DNA of 64,000 nt from an uncultured Caulobacter sp. (GTDB lineage Bacteria; Pseudomonadota; Alphaproteobacteria; Caulobacterales; Caulobacteraceae): positions 28,962-92,961 of the forward strand of contig NZ_CAMQSF010000011.1 of NCBI RefSeq assembly GCF_947036865.1, read 5' to 3'. Shown in pieces: positions 1 to 8,181 of this stretch. The stretch's first letter is position 1, and each line of letters starts with the position of its first letter. A model generated the notes under the pieces. The model saw nothing but the letters and a program-made list of their open reading frames with translations. It searched no databases and had not been told where the DNA came from. A program made the position numbers and the translations under genes.

Positions 1-118
1 TGTTGAAGGCGATGCCGGCGACGACCTCAGCGATCAGGAATGTCGAGGTCAGCGCCAGGGCTATGGCAAGCCGCTTGCCGTTCGCCTGGCTCGCGCCGTG
101 ATCGTGTCCAGCTCCCAT
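1..118 (-). CDS. Cation diffusion facilitator (CzcD-like) metal exporter, N-terminal fragment
   Basis: The reverse strand opens with ATG at 118 and stays open to the window edge, giving 39 residues that begin MGAGHDHGASQ and run into a hydrophobic first membrane helix (LAIALALTSTFLIAEVVAGIAF). A short His-containing cytoplasmic start followed directly by a helix of this kind is the usual opening of CDF (cation diffusion facilitator) proton antiporters, which export Zn, Co or Cd from the cytoplasm. A purine-rich GAGGAGAGG lies about 7 bases before the ATG. The gene lies downstream of an RND metal pump on the same strand, which fits metal export. Only the first tenth or so is visible, so the CDF call rests on the N-terminus and the context. 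Metal specificity cannot be judged. Confidence 0.75.
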   Translation of the reverse strand, partial: MGAGHDHGASQANGKRLAIALALTSTFLIAEVVAGIAFN

Positions 119-194
119 TGAAAACCTCTCCTCTTCACGTGCGCCGAAACGCGCCTGCCAAGTTTGAGGGATCAACGCACGAAACCCGCCAAAT

Positions 195-215
195 GGGAGC
201 TTCGCGCGCGCTCCC
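195..215 (-). terminator. Weak hairpin between flgC and the CDF gene
   Basis: GGGAGC at 195-200 pairs with GCTCCC at 210-215 over a 9-base loop. On the minus strand this lies just after the flgC stop and is followed by ATTTGG rather than a full T run. It could terminate flgC weakly or be a transcript-stabilising stem. Confidence 0.35.
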
Positions 216-221
216 CCGCGT

Positions 222-638
222 CTATTTCTTGTCGAGGATGGAGAGGGTCGCTTTCTCCATCGCGTCCTGGGTATCGAGGACGTTGAGATTGGCCTCATAG
301 GCTTTCATAGCCTGCTTGAGGTCGAGGCTCTCGGCCAGGCTGTTGACGTTGGGCAGCAGCACGTAACCGGCGGCGTTGGCCGCTGGGTGGCCGGGGTCGT
401 AGGCTTGAGGGAATGGTTTGGGATCGGCTTTCACGCCGCTCAACACCACGCCCTCATCGCCGCCCATCGGCTCGACCTTGAACACCGGGATCTGGCGGCG
501 ATAGGGCTCGCCGCCGGGGGTTCTGGCGGTCGAGTTCGCGTTGGCGATGTTCTCGGCCAGGATCTGGATACGCTTCTTCTGGGCTTGCAGTCCCGACACG
601 GCGATCGCCGTGCTTCCCCCTTCGATCGGCTTACTCAT
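222..638 (-). CDS. flgC: Flagellar basal-body rod protein FlgC, isolated copy
   Basis: The 138-residue product has the usual FlgC length and both hallmark ends. The N-terminal helix region carries the rod-protein signature around LAENIANANST (residues 27-37), followed by the GGEPYRRQIPVF stretch. The C-terminus ends with a helix like other axial proteins (YEANLNVLDTQDAMEKATL). FlgC builds the proximal rod of the flagellum in the periplasm and is normally coded with flgB and fliE. Here it stands alone between an RND metal pump and a CDF exporter, separated from the pump by a strong hairpin. A GGAG precedes the ATG. No truncation or frameshift is seen. It could be the only flgC, displaced, or a second copy with a changed role; the window does not decide this. 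Confidence 0.88.
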   Translation of the reverse strand: MSKPIEGGSTAIAVSGLQAQKKRIQILAENIANANSTARTPGGEPYRRQIPVFKVEPMGGDEGVVLSGVKADPKPFPQAYDPGHPAANAAGYVLLPNVNSLAESLDLKQAMKAYEANLNVLDTQDAMEKATLSILDKK

Positions 639-669
639 TCAAGTGCTCCGTGGGTGGATATGAAGAACG

Positions 670-702
670 GGCGGCGCGCCGGAGCTTGTCCGGCGCGCCG
701 CC
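670..702 (-). terminator. Strong GC-rich hairpin after czcA
   Basis: A perfect 14-bp stem (670-683 with 689-702) around a 5-base loop sits 6 bases past the czcA stop on the minus strand. The following sequence is CGTTCTTCATAT, only moderately T-rich. It probably ends the RND operon and uncouples flgC from it. Confidence 0.65.
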
Positions 703-708
703 TTGGTC

Positions 709-3700
709 TTAGGCGTCGGCGGGTCTCCGGATTTCGGCCTTACGCAGGACGAAGCGGCAGATCGCCGGCAGGACGAAGAGCGTGAGGGCCGTGGCGGTGA
801 TCAGCCCGCCGATGACGACGGTGGCCAGCGGACGCTGGACCTCCGCGCCGGTGCCGGTCGCCAGGGCCATGGGAACGAAGCCCAGCGAGGCGACCAGACC
901 GGTCATCATCACCGGCCGCAGCCGCTCCATGGCCCCGTCGATGATCGCCTTCTCCAGCGGCATGCCGGTGGCGAGGCGCTGTCGGATGGCGGTCATCATG
1001 ACCAGGCCGTTCAGCACCGCCACGCCCGAGAGCGCGATGAAGCCGACGGCGGCCGAGACGGAGAACGGGATCCCGCGCAAGGCCAGGCCGAAGACGCCGC
1101 CGGCCAGGGCCAGCGGGATCGCCGAGAACACGGCCGCGGCCGGCGCGATGCCGCCCAGGGCCATGTAGAGCAGGCCGAAGATCAGCAGGAAGCAGAGCGG
1201 GACCACGAGCGCCAGGCGGCCTTGGGCGGCCTTCAGATTCTCGTACTGACCACCCCAGACCAGCCAGGAGCCGGCCGGCAGCTTGACCTGCGCATCGACC
1301 TTCTGCTGGGCCTGCGTGACGAACGAGCCCAGGTCCGCGCCGCGAACATTCGACTGGACCACGACGCGACGCTTGCCGTTCTCGCGGCTGACCTGGTTGA
1401 GGCCTTCCGAATAGGAGAACTTGGCCACGTCGCGCAGAGGCACCGAGGCGCGGGCGCCGCCCCCTGCCCGCTCAGGCAGCATGACCGGCAGGGCGCCGAC
1501 GGCGTCCAGGTCGTTGCGGCTGGCGTCCGGCAAGCGGACCACCACGTCGAAGCGTCGGTCGCCCTGGAAGACCAGGCCGGCCTCGCGGCCGCCCATGGCC
1601 ACGGCCAGGGTGTCGGCGACCTCCTCGACCGTCAGGCCGAGGCGACCGATGGCGTCGCGATCGAGCTGGACGTCCAGGGTCGGGAAGCCCGAGGTCTGCT
1701 CGACCTTGACGTCCGCCGCGCCCTTCACCGTCCGCAGGACCGTGGCGATCTCTTCGGCGGTGCGGCTCATGGCGTCGAGATCGTCGCCATAAACCTTGAT
1801 CGCCACGTCGCCGCGCACGCCGGCGATCAGCTCGTTGAAGCGCATCTGGATCGGCTGGCTGAACTCGTAGGCGTTGCCCGTCAGGCCTTCCAGCTTGTTC
1901 TCGATGCGGCCGATCAGCTCGGCTTTGGTCTCATTCTTATTGGGCCATTCGTCCTTGGGCTTGAGGATGATGAAGGCGTCCGAGGCATTGGGCGGCATGG
2001 GGTCGCTGGCGACCTCGGCCGTGCCGGTCTTGGAGTAGACGAAGGCCACTTCGGGGAAACCCGCCACGACGCGCTCGATCCGGCGCTGCATGCGCAGCGA
2101 CTGCTCCAGCGAGGTCGACGGGATGCGCAGGGCCTGGACGGCCATGTCCTTCTCGTCGAGCTGAGGCGTGAACTCCCGGCCCAGGAACCCGAAGGTCACG
2201 GCGGCCAGGACAAAGAGCGCCACCGCGCCGCCGATCACCGGCCAGGGCTTGGCCACGACCTTGTGCAGCAGCGGCTCATAGCGGGACTTGGTCCAGCGGA
2301 CCGGCGCGACTTCCTTCTCGGCCACCTTGCCGTTGATCAACAGGGCGATCATGGCCGGGATGAAGGTCAGCGACAGCACGAAGGCGCCGGCCAGGGCCAG
2401 CATCACGGTGATGGCCATCGGCGAGAAGGTCTTGCCCTCCACGCCGGTGAAGGTCAGCAGTGGGGCGTAGACCAGGAGGATGATCGCCTGGCCATAGACG
2501 GTGGGCGAGATCATCTCGCGGGCGGCTTCGCGGGTTTCGCCCAGGCGCTCGGACAGCGTCAGGAGACGGCCCTCGTGGTGCTGGCGCTCGGCCAGGCGCC
2601 GCAAGGCGTTTTCGACGATGATCACGGCGCCGTCGACGATCAGACCAAAGTCCAGCGCGCCCAGGCTCATCAGATTGCCCGAGACGCCCAGCTTGTTCAT
2701 GCCGATGGCGGTCATCAGCATCGACAGCGGGATGACCAGGGCGGTGATCAGGGCGGCGCGGAAGTTCCCGAGCAGCAGGAACAGCACCACGATGACAAGC
2801 AGAGCGCCTTCGGTCAGGTTCTTTTCGACGGTCTTGATGGTCGCGCCGACCAGCTTGGAGCGGTCGTAGACCACCTGGACCTTCACGCCGACCGGCAGAC
2901 TCTTGGCCACCTCGGTCAGCTTCTCGGCCGAGGCGCCCGCGACGGTGCGGCTGTTCTCGCCGGTCAGCATCAGCACGGTGCCGACAACGACCTCTTCGCC
3001 GTTCTCCGAAGCCGCACCGGTGCGCAGGGCGCCGCCGAGCTTGACGGTGGCGACGTCACGCACGCGGATCGAGACACCTTCACGCGCCGCGACCGTGGCG
3101 TTGGCGATCTCGTCGACCGTGCGGACGCGGGCGTCGGCGCGAACGAGGAAGGCTTCCCCGCCCTTCTCGACGAAGTTGGCGCCGACGGCGAGGTTCGCCG
3201 CCTCCAGGGCTTTGGCCAGGTCGTTGAACGAGACGCCGACCGAGGCCATGCGGGTCGGATCGGGCTGGACGATGAACTGCTTTTCGAAGCCGCCGATGGA
3301 GTCGACACCGGCCACACCCGCGACCGAGCGCATCTGGGGCCGGACGATCCAGTCCTGCACTTCGCGCAGGAACGCCGCCTGGGCCGTGGGATCGGAAAGC
3401 CGCTCCCCCGTCGAGGTCAGGTAGGACCCGTCGCTCTGCCAGCCGGGCGAACCTTCGGTGACCTTGGCGCCCTTGCCGCCCGGATGCTCGAAGGCCACGG
3501 TCCACATCAGGACCTCGCCCAGACCCGAGGAGATCGGGCCCATGGCCGGTTCGGCTCCGGCCGGCAGGCTTTGGCGCACCTGGGTCAGGCGCTCGGCCAC
3601 CTGCTGGCGGGCGAAGTAGATGTCGGTCTTTTCCTTGAAGACGATCGTCACCTGGGAAAAGCCGTTGCGCGAGATCGAGCGCGTGGACTCCAGGCCAGGG

Positions 3701-3927
3701 ATGCCGGCCATGGCCGTCTCCACCGGGAAGGTGACGAGCTTTTCCACCTCGGCCGGGGCCAGGGTTCCCGAGACGGTGTTGATCTGGACCTGCTTGTTGG
3801 TGATGTCGGGCACCGCGTCGATCGGCAGGCGCACGAGGTTGTAGACGCCTAGGGCCGCGACCAGCGTGACCAGGGCGATGACGGCCCACCGGAAGCGGAC
3901 CGAAAGGTCGAGGATACGGCCGATCAT
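709..3927 (-). CDS. czcA: CzcA-type heavy-metal RND efflux pump (system 1)
   Basis: This 1072-residue inner-membrane proton antiporter is full length for the HME-RND family and would expel divalent metal through a CzcCBA trimeric complex. The sequence shows the family opening LPIDAVPDITN, the NGFSQVTIVFKEKTDIYFARQQ type porter-domain start, two sets of hydrophobic helices, and the helix-4 motif DFGLIVDGAVIIVEN near residue 400. In Ralstonia CzcA the two Asp and the Glu of this motif carry the proton or cation, and this form is typical of Zn/Co/Cd/Ni pumps rather than of Cu/Ag CusA. It is the last gene of czcCB-orf-czcA, and its ATG overlaps the preceding stop (ATGA, 3924-3927). It is clearly paralogous to the pump gene at 10.8-14.1 kb. 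The exact metal is not determinable. Confidence 0.95.
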   Translation of the reverse strand: MIGRILDLSVRFRWAVIALVTLVAALGVYNLVRLPIDAVPDITNKQVQINTVSGTLAPAEVEKLVTFPVETAMAGIPGLESTRSISRNGFSQVTIVFKEKTDIYFARQQVAERLTQVRQSLPAGAEPAMGPISSGLGEVLMWTVAFEHPGGKGAKVTEGSPGWQSDGSYLTSTGERLSDPTAQAAFLREVQDWIVRPQMRSVAGVAGVDSIGGFEKQFIVQPDPTRMASVGVSFNDLAKALEAANLAVGANFVEKGGEAFLVRADARVRTVDEIANATVAAREGVSIRVRDVATVKLGGALRTGAASENGEEVVVGTVLMLTGENSRTVAGASAEKLTEVAKSLPVGVKVQVVYDRSKLVGATIKTVEKNLTEGALLVIVVLFLLLGNFRAALITALVIPLSMLMTAIGMNKLGVSGNLMSLGALDFGLIVDGAVIIVENALRRLAERQHHEGRLLTLSERLGETREAAREMISPTVYGQAIILLVYAPLLTFTGVEGKTFSPMAITVMLALAGAFVLSLTFIPAMIALLINGKVAEKEVAPVRWTKSRYEPLLHKVVAKPWPVIGGAVALFVLAAVTFGFLGREFTPQLDEKDMAVQALRIPSTSLEQSLRMQRRIERVVAGFPEVAFVYSKTGTAEVASDPMPPNASDAFIILKPKDEWPNKNETKAELIGRIENKLEGLTGNAYEFSQPIQMRFNELIAGVRGDVAIKVYGDDLDAMSRTAEEIATVLRTVKGAADVKVEQTSGFPTLDVQLDRDAIGRLGLTVEEVADTLAVAMGGREAGLVFQGDRRFDVVVRLPDASRNDLDAVGALPVMLPERAGGGARASVPLRDVAKFSYSEGLNQVSRENGKRRVVVQSNVRGADLGSFVTQAQQKVDAQVKLPAGSWLVWGGQYENLKAAQGRLALVVPLCFLLIFGLLYMALGGIAPAAAVFSAIPLALAGGVFGLALRGIPFSVSAAVGFIALSGVAVLNGLVMMTAIRQRLATGMPLEKAIIDGAMERLRPVMMTGLVASLGFVPMALATGTGAEVQRPLATVVIGGLITATALTLFVLPAICRFVLRKAEIRRPADA

Positions 3928-4343
3928 CGGGCCACCTCGCCGGTTTCCATGGCGTGGGGCTTGTCCTGATAGCGGACTTCCAGCTTGGTCACCGAGGCCA
4001 GCTGAAGCAGCGGAAAGGTCGCTTCAAAGCGAGCCGGCTCCCGGTCGGTGCGCTGGGGGCTGAGCGCCGCCAGGCGCGTGGGGACGGTGATCGCCCAGTG
4101 CCCGTCGGGATCGAAGGCGCTGACGTCGAGGTGGGCGGTGACCGGCGGCAGGCTGCGGCCTGGCGCGCGTCGGACCAGGCCCGACACGCGCAGGCCGTTG
4201 CCGGTATCGCGCGCCGAGGCGGTGATGATCTCGACGGTGCGGCCGCCGACACGGTCGATCGTCACCGCATCCTTGGCTTGGGCCGTTGAGGTGGTGAGCG
4301 AAGCGACCAGGGCGGCCGCGGCGAGGATGAGCTTAGTCTTCAT
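3924..4343 (-). CDS. Small exported protein of the RND operon, unknown family
   Basis: The 139-residue product has a typical signal peptide (positive start, hydrophobic stretch, cleavage near AQAKDA, residue 23) and is predicted to be periplasmic. The mature part has no metal-binding Cys or His cluster. It contains a stretch GNGLRVSGLVRRAPG (from about residue 48) that resembles GQGVRFHGAVCRRT in the exported protein at 7729-8181, followed in both by a DPDGH or DRDGH element. The two therefore look like members of one family. The gene overlaps czcB by 11 bases and czcA by 4, so it is translationally coupled between pump subunits. A role as an accessory periplasmic factor is inferred from position only. 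Confidence 0.7.
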   Translation of the reverse strand: MKTKLILAAAALVASLTTSTAQAKDAVTIDRVGGRTVEIITASARDTGNGLRVSGLVRRAPGRSLPPVTAHLDVSAFDPDGHWAITVPTRLAALSPQRTDREPARFEATFPLLQLASVTKLEVRYQDKPHAMETGEVAR

Positions 4344-5511
4344 GGCTCGCCTCCCCCTTGCCGAGTTCAGCCTTCAGCAGGAAAGCGCCCTTGCCGGCGA
4401 TCTGCTCGCCGGTGCGCACGCCCGAGAGGATCTCGACCTGGCCGCCGCCACGGCGACCGACCCGGACCGGGCGCGGCTCGAAGCCGTTCTTGGTGCGCAC
4501 GAAGACGACCTCGGCGCCATTGACGGTCTGGACGGCCTCGTCTGGTGCGGAGATGCGGCCGCTGACGCTGGCGGCGGCGCCGCGCGGGGTGATGCGCGCG
4601 CGCAGCGCCTGGCCGGGGGTCAGCATCGGGGCTTCGCCACTGACGGCCAGTACGGCGGTAGCCGAACGGTTCTCGGCGTCCAGCGCCGGGGTGATGCTGC
4701 GCACGGTGGCGTTCACCGAACCGCTTGCGGTCTCGACCACGGCCGCGTCGCCGGGCTTGACGCGCTGGGCGTCGGCGACCGGGAGCGCGGCCTGGATCTC
4801 GATGCGGCCCGGATCGGCGACCCGGAAGAGTTCGGAGCCGGCGGCGACATAGGCGCCGAGGGTGGCGGTGGCGGCGGTGATCCGGCCCGAAATCGGGCTG
4901 GTCACGGCCAGGGTGCGGCCATTGCCGCTGACGCCAGCGGCGGCGCTGGCGCCGCTCGCGCGCCGCAGCTCGGACTCGGCGATGGCGGCCTCGCGCTGGG
5001 CGGCTTCCAGGTCCTGGCGAGCGGTGATCTTGGCCTCGAACAGGCGCTGCTCACGGACCAGGGCCTGGCGGGCGGCGGCGGCCTTGGCGGCCGCGGCGCT
5101 CCGGTCGGCGCTGATGGCGGCGGCGTCGCGGCTCTCGATGGCGGCGATCACCTCGCCGGCGGCGACGGGGTCGCCCAGGCGCTTGTTGATACGAACGATG
5201 GCCCCGTCGGCGCGAGCCGCCAGGATCGCCGCGCCATTGGGCGTGGCCACCACCGTGGCCTGGGCCGGAACGGCCGCATCGAGCCCGCCGCCGGCCAGGG
5301 TCACCAGCTGGATGCCGTCGGCGGCGATGCGCTCGGCGGTCATCGCGACATGGGGCTTTTCGCCGGCGTGATCTTCCTTGGCCTCGGCGGCCGGGGCGTC
5401 CTTGGCGGGCGAGGACAGCATGGTCTTGCCGATCAGCACGCCGGCGCCGGCGGCCAGGACGGCGCTGACCGCCACGGCCGTCAGCAGGGTCTTTCTATCG
5501 TTGGACTTCAT
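4333..5511 (-). CDS. czcB: CzcB-type membrane fusion protein (system 1)
   Basis: The 392-residue periplasmic adaptor has one N-terminal membrane anchor (residues about 10-30) followed by a short Asp/Glu/His-containing linker (KEDHAGEKPHVAMT). Then come the lipoyl-like half motifs (IVRINKRLGDPVAAGEVIAAIES), an Ala-rich alpha-hairpin (about 130-200) and beta-barrel domains including RVADPGRIEIQAALPVADAQRV. Membrane fusion proteins of the HlyD/CzcB family join the RND pump to the outer-membrane channel. The gene lies between czcC (11-base gap) and a small exported-protein gene (11-base overlap). It is related to the second copy at 14.1-15.3 kb. Confidence 0.92.
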   Translation of the reverse strand: MKSNDRKTLLTAVAVSAVLAAGAGVLIGKTMLSSPAKDAPAAEAKEDHAGEKPHVAMTAERIAADGIQLVTLAGGGLDAAVPAQATVVATPNGAAILAARADGAIVRINKRLGDPVAAGEVIAAIESRDAAAISADRSAAAAKAAAARQALVREQRLFEAKITARQDLEAAQREAAIAESELRRASGASAAAGVSGNGRTLAVTSPISGRITAATATLGAYVAAGSELFRVADPGRIEIQAALPVADAQRVKPGDAAVVETASGSVNATVRSITPALDAENRSATAVLAVSGEAPMLTPGQALRARITPRGAAASVSGRISAPDEAVQTVNGAEVVFVRTKNGFEPRPVRVGRRGGGQVEILSGVRTGEQIAGKGAFLLKAELGKGEASHED

Positions 5512-5522
5512 GGTGAGCTTTC

Positions 5523-6755
5523 CTATTGCGCGGCGGCGCGTTCGAGCGCGGCCAGCGCCTTGGCGCGTTCGAGGCGCGCGGCGATGAGTTCGGTGCGGGC
5601 GGTCGTCAGGGCGCCTTGCGCGTCGAGGACTTCGAGCAGCGAGAACTTCCCCGCCTCGAAGCCACCGCGCGCCAGATCGACGGCGGTTTGGGCCTGCGGG
5701 ACGATCTTGCTGTCGAGCACTTCCAGCCGGGCATTGGCCGCGCGCAGCGAGGCTTCGCCGTCACGCACCGCCCGGACCGAGCGAGCCAGCGCCAGGCGCT
5801 CACGCGCCTCGGCGGCGGTCGCGTCGGCGCGAGCGGCCGCGACCGTGCCCTGGTTGCGATTGGAGATCGGGATCGGGGCCGTGAAGCCGACGATCATCGC
5901 CGAGTCGCCGGTCTGCTCGAACCGCCGCACGCCGGCCTGAACCGTCAGGTCCGGGCGGCCGGCGGCGCGCTCGCGATCGATGACGGCGCGGGCCGTTTCG
6001 AGGTCCGCGCGCGCCTGGCGCACGTCCAGGGTCTCGCTGGGATCGATCGTGGTCTGGGGGGGCGCGGCCGGGTCCTGACCGCGCACAAGCTCGATCGTCT
6101 CGCCCGCGTCGCCCCAGAGGGTGACGAGCGCGCGCCGGGCGGCCAGCGCCTCGGCTTCGGCGGCGATCACCGCAGCGGCCGCTTCGCGGCTGGCGGCTTC
6201 GGCGCGCAAGGCCCGCAGCGGCGGCTCGCGTCCGGCCTCGACCAGGGTGCCGGCGACCTTGGACAGCCCCTCGGCGCGGGCGGCGGTTTCACGCGCCAGG
6301 ACCAGGCGATCCTGGGCGGCCAACGCCTCCGCGTAACGGACCCGAACTTCCTGGGTCAGGTCGGCCTTGGCGATGGTGAAGCCGATACGGGCGGCATCGA
6401 CTTCGGCATTGGCGGCGGCGGCGCGGGTGCGGCGCTTGCCGCCCAGCTCCAGGCGCTGGCTAATCGTGGCGGTGGTTTCGGCGGCGCCGAACCGGCCATA
6501 GGGGCCCGAGCCGGCGAAGTTCTCCGATTGGAGGCCGGCTTCGGGGTTGGGCATCAGGCCAGCCTGGCGCGCGCGGCCTTCCGCCGCCTTCACCGAAGCT
6601 TCGGCGGCCGTGACAAGCGGTGACTGGGTCTGGGCGCGCGAAATGGCGGCGTCCAGGGTGAGCGGCTCGGCAGCGGCGCGCGAGAACGCGCCGACACCGG
6701 CGAGCGCCAGAACCGCGCCGAGAACGGCAGCGGGCCGGGCATAACGGGAATGCAT
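5523..6755 (-). CDS. czcC: CzcC-type outer-membrane efflux channel (system 1)
   Basis: The 410-residue TolC-like protein has a signal peptide (cleavage near RAAAEPLT) and two repeated outer-membrane efflux (OEP) halves rich in Ala/Glu/Arg heptads. The ELGGKRRTRAAAANAEVDAAR stretch, typical of CzcC, is visible near residues 90-115, and PIPISNRNQGTVAAARAD lies in the second half. It would form the trimeric outer-membrane exit duct. It is the first pump gene, about 60 bases downstream of a small CzcI-like gene, and has no lipobox. The ATG at 6755 lies before a normal signal sequence and was kept although the ribosome site is only GGGACC. Confidence 0.92.
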   Translation of the reverse strand: MHSRYARPAAVLGAVLALAGVGAFSRAAAEPLTLDAAISRAQTQSPLVTAAEASVKAAEGRARQAGLMPNPEAGLQSENFAGSGPYGRFGAAETTATISQRLELGGKRRTRAAAANAEVDAARIGFTIAKADLTQEVRVRYAEALAAQDRLVLARETAARAEGLSKVAGTLVEAGREPPLRALRAEAASREAAAAVIAAEAEALAARRALVTLWGDAGETIELVRGQDPAAPPQTTIDPSETLDVRQARADLETARAVIDRERAAGRPDLTVQAGVRRFEQTGDSAMIVGFTAPIPISNRNQGTVAAARADATAAEARERLALARSVRAVRDGEASLRAANARLEVLDSKIVPQAQTAVDLARGGFEAGKFSLLEVLDAQGALTTARTELIAARLERAKALAALERAAAQ

Positions 6756-6814
6756 GGGAGGTCCCTGTGTGAGAACTGACGATGGCGATTACGCGCGCGA
6801 AGGCGCGGCCAGGG

Positions 6815-7183
6815 TCAGGCTCGAGGGGGCTCGTTGGGGCCGTCAGGCATGCGCGAGGGCGGCATGTTGAGGGCCGAGGCGACCAACCGGATACGGTCGG
6901 CGGACACGACGTGCTGCGCCCCAACGACCGGGTTCATCAGCTGAGGCACATGGTGGCAGTGACCGCCCGGTTCGCCGCCTTTGGCGTCCGAGGCGTCCGC
7001 CGCGTCCTGGTCGTCGATCTGGGTGAAGCTCGCGGCTTCAGCCGCGGCGCCATGCTCGGCGGTCACCGACGTCTCCGGCGGACAGACGTCCAACCGGAAC
7101 GACGGCGCGGCGACGGCGAGCACCAGCAGGCACGCGAAAAGCGCTCCCGTCCAAGTCTTCAGCCATGTCGGCACGTCGAACAT
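6815..7183 (-). CDS. Small His-bearing exported or anchored protein heading the pump operon (CzcI-like position)
   Basis: The 122-residue product has one N-terminal hydrophobic segment (about residues 12-29) and a polar, acidic mature part with a CPPET site and the cluster GGHCHHVPQLM (about 72-82), then a final basic PPRA end. Small periplasmic proteins with this layout (CzcI, CzcJ, CnrX types) open RND metal operons in Cupriavidus and modulate their regulation; homology to them is not shown here. A second protein of the same layout, also with a GHC-x(n)-H cluster and a final PPRA, heads the other czc operon (16583-17020). A metal-sensing or metal-chaperone role is inferred. The hydrophobic segment could be an uncleaved anchor. 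Confidence 0.65.
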   Translation of the reverse strand: MFDVPTWLKTWTGALFACLLVLAVAAPSFRLDVCPPETSVTAEHGAAAEAASFTQIDDQDAADASDAKGGEPGGHCHHVPQLMNPVVGAQHVVSADRIRLVASALNMPPSRMPDGPNEPPRA

Positions 7184-7267
7184 AAAAGGGCCTATAGCGT
7201 CCGTGTTGCGTCGAGGAAATACGTTACAAGATACACTTGGCGTGGCGCATCAGCGCAGCCGCAAGGG

Positions 7268-7732
7268 TCAGATCCGGGTCCGCGGACGTGACCGGGTCAC
7301 TGCACGCAAAGGCGTGCTGGTGGTGATATATTTCGCGAGAGCTTCCAGCCGGAAGTTGTAGATTCTAACCAACTTTTCGTGCTCAGCCTTAAACTTGAAC
7401 TGCAAGGCCGCCAAACCGGTGATCTCGTTGGTGTGGCGAAGCAAGGTGCCGCGCGCACTCGGTTCGAGCCGGAAGTATTCGTACGATCGCGCGAAGAACG
7501 GCCCCGACTGGAACGCGACTTCCTCGGCCGGCGCCATGCCGATCACCTTGGCCCTGAACCGCAGCCGCTTCTCCGGGTTCGAACCGATGCGGATATAGAC
7601 CCTAGCGCCCTGCACCGGCACGCCTTCGATCTCCCAGTGCGGGTGCCAGCGCGGATAGGCGCCAAACTCCGTCAAGGTTCGCCAGACCTTGGTCGGGGGC
7701 GCGGCGATATCGATCTCTGATTCTATGATCAT
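7268..7732 (-). CDS. SRPBCC (START/Bet v1-like) domain protein
   Basis: From the ATG at 7732 the product is 154 residues and starts MIIESEIDIAAPPTKVWRTL, the classic SRPBCC opening in which a beta strand is followed by the P-x-x-V-W helix. Other family signs are FGAYPRWHPHWEIEG and a closing amphipathic helix (HEKLVRIYNFRLEALAKYI). Such domains bind hydrophobic ligands in a cytoplasmic cavity. A longer reading frame exists to 7903, but the 7732 start matches the domain edge and makes an ATGA overlap with the upstream gene. It is the last gene of the P1B-ATPase operon. The ligand and its link to metal are unknown. Confidence 0.85.
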   Translation of the reverse strand: MIIESEIDIAAPPTKVWRTLTEFGAYPRWHPHWEIEGVPVQGARVYIRIGSNPEKRLRFRAKVIGMAPAEEVAFQSGPFFARSYEYFRLEPSARGTLLRHTNEITGLAALQFKFKAEHEKLVRIYNFRLEALAKYITTSTPLRAVTRSRPRTRI

Positions 7733-8181
7733 GGGCGGCCTTTCGTCGCCTTGTCGCCCGCGCCCGATGGGGCCACGACGGGCTCCGGGCACGGGCGGTT
7801 CGTGGAAAGCAAGCAGACACGGAACAGCTCGCCGTCTATCGGCGGACTGGCCGTGGGCAAGTCGAAGAACGTGCAGTGGCGCTCGCGCCCGCGCAGATCC
7901 CAAAGGACCTTCGACGCGGTGCTCAGGATGTGGCCGTCGCGATCGAGGCGATCGGCTCGCACGAAGCGCGGCGCGGGACCGGCGGTGCGTCGGCAGACCG
8001 CGCCGTGGAAGCGCACGCCCTGGCCCTCGGCGACGGCGCGGACCGAGTCCAGCACAAAGCCGCGCGGGGTCGAAAGCGCGATCGGCTTGTCGATGGTGTC
8101 GGCCAGGGCCGAGCCGGCGATCGATGCGCCAATCATGGCCAGGCCAAGCGCCATGGCCGGGACGGATCGATGCCCGATCAT
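7729..8181 (-). CDS. Exported protein of unknown function, paralogue of the 3924-4343 product
   Basis: The 150-residue protein carries a signal peptide (cleavage near GSALADTID, residue 28) and should be periplasmic. It has four Cys in the mature part (in VCRRT, RHCTFF, RVCLLS and RPCPEP), compatible with two disulfides or a metal site. Its GQGVRFHGAVCRR and DRDGH elements align with GNGLRVSGLVRR and DPDGH in the small protein embedded in the czc system 1 operon. Both ends overlap neighbours by ATGA (8178-8181 and 7729-7732), so it is co-translated with the metal ATPase and the SRPBCC protein. Function is not recognised; periplasmic metal handling is a guess from context. Confidence 0.7.
   Translation of the reverse strand: MIGHRSVPAMALGLAMIGASIAGSALADTIDKPIALSTPRGFVLDSVRAVAEGQGVRFHGAVCRRTAGPAPRFVRADRLDRDGHILSTASKVLWDLRGRERHCTFFDLPTASPPIDGELFRVCLLSTNRPCPEPVVAPSGAGDKATKGRP

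Noticed and set aside
703..3852. Very long open frame (1049 codons) on the plus strand opposite czcA
   Set aside because: Its codons are the GC-skewed complement of the pump gene and the translation (His/Gln/Arg/Gly/Asp-rich, no motif) looks like a shadow. The minus frame has full family homology.
7733..7903. In-frame upstream extension of the SRPBCC gene
   Set aside because: It lies wholly within the upstream exported-protein gene; the ATG at 7732 matches the domain edge and the ATGA overlap.
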